From positions 1 to 17,597 of the forward strand of contig JBBRHF010000079.1 of NCBI GenBank assembly GCA_038223055.1: 17,597 nt of DNA, in the 5' to 3' direction. Source of the stretch: JBBRHF01 sp038223055 (GTDB lineage Bacteria; Actinomycetota; Actinomycetes; JACCUZ01). The position numbers and the translations under genes were made by a program. Positions 1-8,375 of the stretch are shown here, piece after piece. The notes below the pieces were generated by a model. The model was not told the origin of the DNA. It did no database searches and saw only the letters and a program-made list of their open reading frames with translations. Numbering within the stretch: position 1 is the stretch's first letter; the number at the start of each line of letters is the position of its first letter.

Positions 1-17
1 CGTGAGATAGTTTCACT

Positions 18-89
18 GAAAGTGCCTTCCAGGACCGGTCCGGATCGGGTCTCAACAATCCAGATTCTCCCGGTACAGAAGGCACTTTC
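18..89. repeat. 12-bp perfect inverted repeat
   Basis: GAAAGTGCCTTC at 18-29 is the exact reverse complement of GAAGGCACTTTC at 78-89, with 48 bases between the arms. A smaller 10-base palindrome, GGACCGGTCC, sits inside at 32-41. The arms could form a long-range stem in RNA (a terminator or leader structure), or be the ends of a very small mobile-element remnant. No transposase or target-site duplication is visible. From 90 to about 270 I see no gene, only GC-rich sequence leading into the kdpB scrap. Confidence 0.6.
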
Positions 90-270
90 CTCGTTCCCAC
101 GCCGACACCCACCCCGCCCGTCCACGGATTCAGGCTAAGGCCCTGGGCTGCCGGACCCGATCGAGGCGACGACGCCTGCAAGATCGAGCCCCGGGGCACG
201 TTTCCGAACGTTTCACCCTGGGCCGTTGTGCTGCGACCCCCGCATCGTCGGGCGAGGACTGGCGCAAAGA

Positions 271-421
271 CAGTCCCTGCTCATGCTGGTCGCGTTGCTG
301 GTCTGCTTGATCCCCACCACCATCGGCGCGCTGCTGTCCGCGATCGGGATCGCCGGGATGGACCGGTTGGTGCAGCACAACGTGCTCGCGATGTCCGGGC
401 GCGCCGTCGAGGCCGCTGGCC
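271..421 (+). pseudogene. kdpB: kdpB internal fragment (K+-transporting P-type ATPase subunit B)
   Basis: About 50 codons in frame 1 match a membrane-proximal stretch of KdpB, the catalytic subunit of the Kdp potassium pump. The recognisable core reads ALLVCLIPTTIGALLSAIGI and is followed by AGMDRLVQHNVLAMSGRAVE. In intact KdpB this stretch runs directly into the phosphorylation motif DKTGT. Here the motif is missing and the reading passes straight into kdpD-like sequence near 420. A full KdpB is close to 700 residues, so nearly the whole gene, all of kdpC and the 5' part of kdpD are absent. The fragment cannot make a pump and is best read as the left side of a deletion junction. The match is from memory of the family, not from an alignment. 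Confidence 0.8.
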
Positions 422-1617
422 GCGCGGCGCACCCGGCAGGCGGCGCTGCCCGCCTTGCTGGAGCGCGTCCGGGAAGCATTCGGGCTCACTTCGGTCACCT
501 TGCCGGAGAGGGTGCCGACCGGGACGGGCGCCAGCCTGCGTGGTCCACGGGACGAGTGGACCGTGGTCACCAGCGCGGGCACCGGCAGGTGCAAGCACCC
601 GCACGACGCCGACACCGAGGTGCCGGCCGGGGACAGGCTTACGCTCGCGTTGCCCGGTCGCCCGCTCCATGCCGAGGATCAACGCATCCTGGGGGCGTTC
701 GCCGGCCAGGCCGCGGTGGTTCTGGAGCGATCCCGGCTCAGCGAGGCAGCGGCCGCCGCCGTGCCGCTGGCCGCGGCCGACCGGATGCGCACGGCACTGC
801 TCGCCGCTGTCGGGCACGACCTGCGCAGCCCGCTGGCCTCGGCGAAGGCTGCGGTGACCAGCTTGCGGGCCGCGACATCGAGTGGTCCGACCGGGACCGC
901 GACGAGCTGCTGCTGACCGCGGACGAGTCGTTGGACCGGTTGGCCCGCCTCGTCGACAACCTGCTGGACATGAGCCGGTTGCAGGCGGGCGCGCTGTCGG
1001 TGATGAGCCGCCCCGTCGCCGTGGACGAGGTCGTGCCTCTGGCCCTGGACGACCTGGGCCCGGCCGGTCGACGAGTCGTCGTGGACGTGCCTGACGACTT
1101 GCCCGAGGTCTTCGCCGACCCGGGCCTGCTGGAGCGGGTGATCGTCAACCTTGTCGCCAACCCGATCCGCTACTCCCCGCCCGGCTCGCCGCCGATGCTG
1201 TCCGGAAGCGCCCTGGGTGGCCGCGTCGAGCTGCGGGTGGTCGACCGGGGCACCGGCATCCCCGTGGACGACCTGGAAAGGGAGTTCGCTCCGTTCCAGC
1301 GACTCGGCGACACCGACAACACGACCGGCGTCGGGCTCGGGCTCGCCTTGTTGCGAGGCTTGACCGAGGCGATGGGTGGCCAGCTGAGCACTGAGGAGAC
1401 ACTTGGTGGCGACCTGACCATGGTGGCGTCCCTCCTGGTCGCGCCCCCCGCCCCGGGCGGGCGTGGCTGTCGGCGAGCCCGGACGGCGCGAGCGGGCGGC
1501 CGACGCGGTGGGCGAGCCCGGCCGGCGCGAGCGGCTGCCGGGGGGATGGTGGCCGAGCGGGTCGACGGGCCGGCAGCGGACCTGCGGGATCGACCGACCG
1601 AGGCCGAGACCACGTGA
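422..1617 (+). pseudogene. kdpD: Truncated, frameshifted kdpD sensor histidine kinase
   Basis: KdpD senses potassium limitation and phosphorylates KdpE. Only the C-terminal half remains. In frame 2 from 422 the sequence reads RRTRQAA, then jumps to LPALLERVREAF, which suggests a second internal deletion. The GAF-like region follows, then the dimerisation helix with the phospho-acceptor motif VGHDLRSPL (His codon at 815). Near 870-874 the reading moves from frame 2 to frame 1, as after loss of one base. The ATPase domain then continues in frame 1 with an N-box in which NALRYSP of typical KdpD is NPIRYSP, and with GVGLGLAL. The tail after about 1440 is low-complexity and carries an imperfect 24-base repeat (1472-1495 and 1511-1534). 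The Usp-like, KdpD N-terminal and membrane domains are missing. The stop overlaps the kdpE GTG, so the original operon spacing survives. Confidence 0.85.
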
Positions 1618-2320
1618 CCCGGGTGCTGGTGGTTGACGACGAGCCGCAGATCCTGCGCGCACTCAAGATCAACCTGCGCGCCCGTCATTTCGAGGTGATC
1701 ACCGCCGCCACGGGGGCAGAGGCCCTGGCCGCTGCCGCGGCGCATCCGCCGGATCTGGTCATCCTCGACCTGGGGGTGCCCGACATCGACGGTGTGGAGG
1801 TGATCCGCGGGCTGCGGGGGTGGTGCGCGGCACCGATCGTCGTGCTCTCGGGGCGCTCCGAGAGCTTCGACAAGGTCGAAGCCCTCGACGCGGGGGCCGA
1901 TGACTACGTCACCACGCCGTTCTCCGTCGTCGAACTGCTTGCTCGGATGCGGGCCGTGGCGCGGCGGGTGACCGCATCCGAGGACATCCTGATCGTGACG
2001 TTCGGACGCACCACGGTCGACCTGGCGGCCCGTCGAGTGACGCTGCGCGACGGCGACCGATCTGTGGCCGTGCGACTCACCCCGACGGAGTGGCACCTGC
2101 TGGAGGTGCTGGTCCAGCACCCGGGCAAGCTGCTCAGCCAACGCCAGATGCTGAGCGAGGTGTGGGAACCTGGCTATGACAATGCCGGAGGCAACCTGTG
2201 CGGGTCTACATGGCCCAGCTGCGGCGCAAGCTGGAGCCGGACCCGGCCCGGCCCCGCTACCTGCGTACCGAGCCGGGGTTGGGCTACCGGTTGGAGCCCC
2301 GGGCGCTGGCCGACGGCTGA
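1614..2320 (+). pseudogene. kdpE: kdpE response regulator with C-terminal frameshift
   Basis: KdpE is the OmpR-type regulator that activates kdp transcription. The GTG start overlaps the kdpD stop. The receiver domain shows the acidic pair D8-D9, the phospho-acceptor D52 (LDLGVPDIDG) and S79. The invariant lysine is replaced: TKPF of the family is TTPF here (Thr101, codon ACG). A winged-helix domain follows. Around 2195-2200 the frame changes: frame 3 (phase of 1614) reads GNLCGST, while frame 2 gives RVYMAQLRRKLEPD and ends in the expected GLGYRLEP at a TGA at 2318-2320. Removing one TG dinucleotide at 2197-2200 restores the usual GNLRVYMAQL. The uncorrected frame runs on to 2759 in low-complexity sequence. 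The frameshift and the missing lysine together indicate a non-functional gene, unless the indel is a sequencing error. Confidence 0.85.
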
Positions 2321-2821
2321 CGGGTTGGCGGTTGGGTCCAGAGGGCAGCAGAATTCGGGCGCTCCGGCCGCGTCTCGATCGACCAGGCTTGTGTCTAGGT
2401 TCACCCAGCCCCGTCCGCCGGGCGATGTCGGGCTCACCTTGGGCACGGGGGTCGGGTGTTCCTGGCCGCGACAGACCGGGGATGCGACCTGCTTCCCGGG
2501 CGTCGTGCCGAACCACGCCGGCCATCGTCGGGAGAGCGGACCGGCCGGGTGGCGCGAATCGCCGCGCGCGCCCGGTCCACTTCGGCGCTCGGGAAGTTCG
2601 TCGCCGCAGCGGTATCCCTCGTGCGTGACACGCTCGATCATGGTGCTGGGTCGCCGGGAGCGGGCGGGCTGGCTGGGTCGCCGGGGCGCGCCGGGTCGCC
2701 GGGCGCGGGCGGTCGCGCTAGTCCGGCGGGCGGGCGAGCAGGGTGGGCCTGTCGGGTGAATTTTGTCCCGATGCCTCCAGTGTGGCTGCCCGATCGGCGG
2801 GTTGGGCCTTACCGTGGTGGC
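2321..2821. other. Low-complexity spacer without a recognisable gene
   Basis: No reading frame here resembles a known family. The frame of the downstream GGDEF gene stays open back to 2456, but the residues are Gly/Arg/Ser/Pro-rich and unlike a sensor domain, so I treat it as non-coding. The 10-mer GGGTCGCCGG occurs three times, at 2648, 2675 and 2693. Only the last few bases show a promoter-like element. Confidence 0.5.
2810..2815 (+). promoter_or_regulatory. -10 box of a probable leaderless promoter (GGDEF gene)
   Basis: TACCGT matches the actinobacterial TANNNT -10 pattern and ends 6 bases before the ATG at 2822, the geometry expected when transcription begins at the start codon. No convincing -35 element or Shine-Dalgarno sequence was found. 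Confidence 0.5.
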
Positions 2822-3952
2822 ATGCGGCTTCGTCGACTCGGTGATCACCACGATCACAGTAACCTCGACGATGGTGAGCGCCGCGGCGACCTCTCTCCCG
2901 CGCCCGAGGCGGTCTACGACGCCGCGGTCGGCCGCGCGCTCGGGCCGGTCGCCGCCGGTGTGGCGTTGCTGCTCCTCGGTCTCGCCCTGGTCGAGTCGGT
3001 CGTGCTGATCGGTGAGCAACGCCTCGTGCTGGCGGGCATGGGGGTCACGCTTGCGGTGCTGATCGCCGTTGTCTGGTGGGTCGCCCGCCGCGGTCGGGTC
3101 GACTGCGCGGCGGCTCACCCGCTGATGCTCGGGGTGATCCTGGCGCCGGTGGCGCACGCGGTGGCCGTGATGTGCCTGACCCGGTCGCCCTTCCCAGCAG
3201 TGCTCGTCGTGCTGGCGGTGGCCGGCTCCGGCGTGGCTCTGCTGTCCCTGCGCTGGGTTGCCGCCTTGCTCTATCTCAGCTGGGGAGCCTGGGTCGTCGG
3301 GGCGGTCTACCTCGGCTCATCGGCGCAGTGGCGGTGGGTCGGCCCCGGGCTCGCCGGCGCGACAGTGCTCGCCCTGGTCGTCAATGCGCTGCTCCGTGCG
3401 CTGGTCAGCCGGGTCGCCGAACTCGAGCATCAGGCCCGGGCGGCGTCCGTCCGCGATCCGCTCAGCGGCTTGGCCAACCGGCGTGGGCTCGCCATGGTCG
3501 GCGCCCAGATCGTGGAAGCGGCCCGGCGCCAAGGCGATGCCGTCCACTGCATTTTCCTCAATATCGATGACCTCACCCGGGTCAACGACAGGCTTGGCCA
3601 CTCTGCAGGCGATGCGGTGATCCGGGCGATCGGCGCGGCCTTGACGTCGGTGACCCGCGCCACCGACGTCGCCGCCCGCTGGGGCGGGGACCAGTTCTGC
3701 GTCGTTGGTCCCGGGCCGGGCATGGCGGCCCTTGAGCTCGAACGCCGGCTACGTGAGCTCATGCTGGTCGACGCACCGGTCCCCGAGGCGATCTGGAGCC
3801 CCCACGTCAGCGCGGGTGGCGCCATGCTCGCGCCGTGGGACGCGGGCACGCTGGACACCCTGCTAGGGCGGGCCGACCAGGAGATGACCCTGCGCCGTTC
3901 GCTGCGGCGCGAAGGGCACACGCCGTCCCCGCGCACAGCCAGCGCCGAGTAG
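2822..3952 (+). CDS. Six-TM membrane protein with degenerate GGDEF domain
   Basis: GGDEF domains make cyclic di-GMP from two GTP. This 376-residue protein has about six hydrophobic segments between residues 40 and 200, a short linker helix (RVAELEHQARA) and a C-terminal GGDEF domain starting at RDPLSGLANRRG. The signature is GGDQF (288-292), with Gln in place of the fourth-position Glu. The first metal-binding Asp of the usual LDID motif is Asn247 (LNID). Residues that hold the guanine are kept (VNDRLGH, SAGD). The product-inhibition site RxxD is present as RATD (279-282), exactly five residues before the signature. The protein therefore looks able to bind nucleotide but poorly equipped for catalysis, and may be a c-di-GMP receptor. 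I chose the ATG at 2822 because a TANNNT box lies 6 bases upstream; an in-frame ATG at 2771 and an open frame back to 2456 are alternatives. Confidence 0.85.
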   Translation: MRLRRLGDHHDHSNLDDGERRGDLSPAPEAVYDAAVGRALGPVAAGVALLLLGLALVESVVLIGEQRLVLAGMGVTLAVLIAVVWWVARRGRVDCAAAHPLMLGVILAPVAHAVAVMCLTRSPFPAVLVVLAVAGSGVALLSLRWVAALLYLSWGAWVVGAVYLGSSAQWRWVGPGLAGATVLALVVNALLRALVSRVAELEHQARAASVRDPLSGLANRRGLAMVGAQIVEAARRQGDAVHCIFLNIDDLTRVNDRLGHSAGDAVIRAIGAALTSVTRATDVAARWGGDQFCVVGPGPGMAALELERRLRELMLVDAPVPEAIWSPHVSAGGAMLAPWDAGTLDTLLGRADQEMTLRRSLRREGHTPSPRTASAE

Positions 3953-3955
3953 GGT
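3950..3955 (+). promoter_or_regulatory. -10 box for the leuS leader transcript
   Basis: TAGGGT overlaps the TAG stop of the GGDEF gene and lies 7 bases before the ATG of the leader peptide at 3963. The spacing matches the other leaderless starts in the window. AGGG within the box could also serve as a weak ribosome-binding site if transcription starts further upstream. Confidence 0.5.
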
Positions 3956-3962
3956 GACGACC

Positions 3963-3998
3963 ATGAAAGCCCGACTGCTCCTTCCCGGGCCGCGCTGA
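3963..3998 (+). CDS. Candidate leucine-rich leader peptide of leuS
   Basis: An 11-codon frame encodes MKARLLLPGPR followed by TGA. Codons 5-7 (CTG CTC CTT, 3975-3983) are three leucines in a row. The frame starts 7 bases after a TANNNT box and lies 81 bases upstream of the leucyl-tRNA synthetase start. Its stop codon lies inside the left arm of a hairpin. Leader peptides rich in the cognate amino acid are an established way to couple ribosome stalling to downstream expression, known for leuA and other biosynthetic genes. Applying this to leuS here is inference. The frame is short enough to arise by chance, but the position, promoter geometry and leucine run agree. Confidence 0.5.
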   Translation: MKARLLLPGPR

Positions 3999-4044
3999 CC
4001 ATCGACCCGATGTCGGCGCGGCGACCCCTCCTTGGCTGAGGGGT
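3990..4044 (+). promoter_or_regulatory. Tandem hairpins, possible leuS attenuator
   Basis: Hairpin A pairs CCGCGCTGAC (3990-3999) with GTCGGCGCGG (4012-4021): ten pairs, one of them U-G, with a 12-base loop. Hairpin B pairs ACCCCTC (4024-4030) with GAGGGGT (4038-4044): seven pairs and a 7-base loop, followed by the pyrimidine-rich TCCTTC. A ribosome paused on the leader's leucine codons would reach the left arm of hairpin A. Separately, GCTCCT within those codons (3977-3982) is complementary to AGGAGC (4068-4073), which contains the leuS Shine-Dalgarno sequence. Whether control is by termination or by translation cannot be told, and I found no clear 2:3-type antiterminator. The T-box signature TGGNACCGCG is absent. 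Confidence 0.45.
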
Positions 4045-4079
4045 TCCTTCATGTCCGGACGAATCCGAGGAGCCTGGCG

Positions 4080-6698
<2,619 letters not shown>

Positions 6699-6703
6699 GC
6701 CCT

Positions 6704-6745
6704 CCTTGCCGTTGCGTCCTGGCTGTCCCCCTTGCCGTTGCGTCC
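6704..6745 (+). repeat. 16-bp direct repeat between leuS and degV
   Basis: CCTTGCCGTTGCGTCC occurs at 6704-6719 and again at 6730-6745, a 26-base period. A partial copy, CGTTGCG, recurs at 6781-6787. The second copy runs into the left arm of the hairpin at 6741. The repeat may be a duplication or a pair of regulator sites ahead of degV. Confidence 0.8.
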
Positions 6746-6782
6746 GAACAAGCGGTGGTCATGAGCCCCGCTTGTTCGGACG
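6741..6782. terminator. 15-bp perfect hairpin after leuS
   Basis: CGTCCGAACAAGCGG (6741-6755) pairs perfectly with CCGCTTGTTCGGACG (6768-6782) around a 12-base loop. It lies 42 bases after the leuS stop and just upstream of the degV -10 box. There is no T-run, so it fits the tail-less hairpins common in high-GC bacteria, but an operator or processing site is also possible. Confidence 0.6.
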
Positions 6783-6789
6783 TTGCGGA

Positions 6790-6795
6790 TAGCCT
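6790..6795 (+). promoter_or_regulatory. -10 box of a probable leaderless degV promoter
   Basis: TAGCCT ends 6 bases before the ATG at 6802, and no Shine-Dalgarno sequence is present. The 15-bp hairpin ends 7 bases upstream of the box. Confidence 0.5.
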
Positions 6796-6801
6796 CGCGC
6801 C

Positions 6802-7647
6802 ATGAGCGGGCGCATCGGGGTGGTCACCGACTCCACGGCATATCTGCCGGACTCGGTCGTCGCCGAGCACGGCATCGTGGTCGTTCCGCTCCAAGTGGTG
6901 ATCGGCGGTGCCTCCTACGACGAGGGGTCCCATGCCACGGCGGCCATGGTCGCCGAGTCGATGCGCCGCCATGTCCCGGTGAGCACCTCGCGGCCCTCGC
7001 CCGCCGCGTTGCTCAATGCCTTTGACCAGGCGGTGGACGCCGGGTGCGACGCGGTGTTGTCCCTGCACTTGTCCGCCGACATGTCGGGCACATATGACTC
7101 GGCGGTGCTCGCTGCCCGCGAGGCGCCGGTGCCGGTGCGCGTCATCGACTCGCGGTCCCTCGGGATGGGCCTGGGTTACGCCGTGCTGTCCGCGATCGCG
7201 GCGGTGCGGTCCGGAGCGTCCCTTGACGATGCCGCCAGGGTCGCCGAGAAGCGGGCCGCGGCGAGCACCATCGTGTTCTACGTCGACACCTTGGAGCATC
7301 TGCGACGAGGTGGCCGGATCGGCGCGGCAGCGGCCTTCCTCGGGTCGGCATTGTCGGTGAAGCCGTTACTGCGCCTGGTCGACGGGCACATCGAGCCCTG
7401 GGAGAAGGTGCGCACGGCGACTCGCGCCATCGCACGACTCGAGGAGCTCAGCGTGGACCGCGCCGGTGAGCAGGAGGTCGACGTGGCGGTGCACCACCTG
7501 GCCAACCTGGCGAGGGCCGAAACGCTGTCCGAGCGGCTGCGCATCCGGCTGCCGGGCTTGCGCAACCTGCACGTGAGCGAGGTGGGTGCGGTGGTCGGCG
7601 CCCACGTCGGCCCCGGGATGCTGGCCGTCGTGATCTCACCGCGGTGA
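6802..7647 (+). CDS. DegV family protein (FakB-like fatty-acid-binding)
   Basis: DegV/FakB proteins bind one fatty acid and present it to the kinase FakA, which makes acyl-phosphate. The 281-residue sequence opens with the family motif VTDSTAYLP, has VSTSRPSP (60-67) and DMSGTYDSA around residues 93-101. It carries EHLRRGGRIG in the helical domain (RRGGR 168-172) and ends with AHVGPGM, where His268 corresponds to the conserved lipid-head-group His. Length and order of motifs are normal. The gene has its own probable leaderless start and overlaps plsY by four bases. Because PlsY consumes acyl-phosphate, the pairing suggests a joint role in feeding fatty acids into phospholipid. No FakA homologue is in the window, and the actual ligand is unknown. 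Confidence 0.9.
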   Translation: MSGRIGVVTDSTAYLPDSVVAEHGIVVVPLQVVIGGASYDEGSHATAAMVAESMRRHVPVSTSRPSPAALLNAFDQAVDAGCDAVLSLHLSADMSGTYDSAVLAAREAPVPVRVIDSRSLGMGLGYAVLSAIAAVRSGASLDDAARVAEKRAAASTIVFYVDTLEHLRRGGRIGAAAAFLGSALSVKPLLRLVDGHIEPWEKVRTATRAIARLEELSVDRAGEQEVDVAVHHLANLARAETLSERLRIRLPGLRNLHVSEVGAVVGAHVGPGMLAVVISPR

Positions 7648-8231
7648 CCGCCGCCGTCGTTGTGCTGGGCCTCGTGTGCGGCTATCTCGCGGGGTCCGTG
7701 TCGCCTGCTTCGCTGGTCGCGCGCAGCCGGCACGTCGACCTCCGGGGGTCCGGGTCGGGCAACCCGGGGGCCACCAACGTCGCGCGGCTGCTCGGTGTCC
7801 GGTGGGGGATCCTCGTCGCGCTGCTCGACGTCGCCAAGGGTGCGCTGCCCGCGGCGCTGTTCGGCCGCTACGCCGAGGTGGCTGGCATCGTCGCCGGCCT
7901 TGCAGCAGTCGCCGGGCATGTGTCCTCGCCGTTCCTCAAGGGCCGAGGCGGGAAGGGCGTCGCGACTGCCTTCGGGGCGGTCCTCGGTGTGGCGCCGGCG
8001 TGGGCCGGGGTGGTGATGGTGGCCTTCGTCCTCGTCGCAGTGACCTCGCGATGGATCGCGCTGGCCTCAATGTCGGCCGCCCTGACCCTCGTCGTGCTGG
8101 CGCTCGTTACCCGGGCCGACGGGTTGCGGGTGTCGTGGGCAGTCATCCTGGCCGTAGTGGTGCTGTTCCGGCATCGGCGCAATGTTCTCGCCCGGTGGCG
8201 GGCGCGGGGCGGCGGCTCCGGGACGTCCTGA
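7644..8231 (+). CDS. plsY: PlsY acyl-phosphate:glycerol-3-phosphate acyltransferase
   Basis: PlsY is the membrane enzyme that moves an acyl group from acyl-phosphate to glycerol-3-phosphate, giving lysophosphatidic acid, the first committed step of phospholipid synthesis. The 195-residue protein shows the family signatures GSGNPGATN (37-45) and KGRGGKG (99-105), preceded by GHVSSPFL, plus several hydrophobic helices. The end, FRHRRNVLARW, resembles the usual RHR-N-RLL-type tail. The GTG start overlaps the degV stop as GTGA, so the two are probably translationally coupled. Nothing is missing compared with the family. Confidence 0.95.
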   Translation: MTAAVVVLGLVCGYLAGSVSPASLVARSRHVDLRGSGSGNPGATNVARLLGVRWGILVALLDVAKGALPAALFGRYAEVAGIVAGLAAVAGHVSSPFLKGRGGKGVATAFGAVLGVAPAWAGVVMVAFVLVAVTSRWIALASMSAALTLVVLALVTRADGLRVSWAVILAVVVLFRHRRNVLARWRARGGGSGTS

Positions 8232-8267
8232 CGTAGCGCGCGTACGTCGCGCCGCCGTCGCGGCGGC
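8231..8267 (+). terminator. GC-rich hairpins after plsY
   Basis: ACGTA (8231-8235) and TACGT (8243-8247) flank a 7-base centre. GCCGCCG (8251-8257) pairs perfectly with CGGCGGC (8261-8267) around a 3-base loop. Both lie at or just after the plsY stop. There is no T-run, so termination is a plausible reading but not proven. Confidence 0.5.
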
Positions 8268-8286
8268 TGTCGCCCGCGTGCCCATG

Positions 8287-8324
8287 GGCTGTCCACAGGG
8301 TTGGCGGTCGGTCGGCTCTCCACA
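8287..8324 (+). promoter_or_regulatory. Paired DnaA-box-like sites upstream of comEA
   Basis: GGCTGTCCACAG (8287-8298) and GGCTCTCCACAG (8314-8325) are 12-base direct repeats with one mismatch, 27 bases apart, each followed closely by TTGGC. CTGTCCACA resembles the high-GC actinobacterial DnaA box (TTGTCCACA). They lie 50-90 bases upstream of the comEA start. They could bind DnaA or another regulator; this is inference from the motif only. Confidence 0.4.
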
Positions 8325-8363
8325 GATCTTGGCCGTGCAGTCCTCGGGTGGCCACCGCGCACC

Positions 8364-8369
8364 TAGCGT
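8364..8369 (+). promoter_or_regulatory. -10 box of a probable leaderless comEA promoter
   Basis: TAGCGT ends 6 bases before the GTG at 8376. This geometry, with no Shine-Dalgarno sequence, decides the comEA start. Confidence 0.5.
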
Positions 8370-8375
8370 CGTCTG

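Noticed and set aside
1170..2525. 451-codon reverse-strand frame across kdpD and kdpE
   Set aside because: Antisense of recognisable kdp sequence, with no conserved motif.
2456..2821. In-frame upstream extension of the GGDEF protein
   Set aside because: The sequence is Gly/Ser/Pro low-complexity, and a TANNNT box places the start at 2822.
3953..4079. T-box riboswitch before leuS
   Set aside because: The region is too short and lacks the TGGNACCGCG antiterminator signature; a leader peptide fits better.
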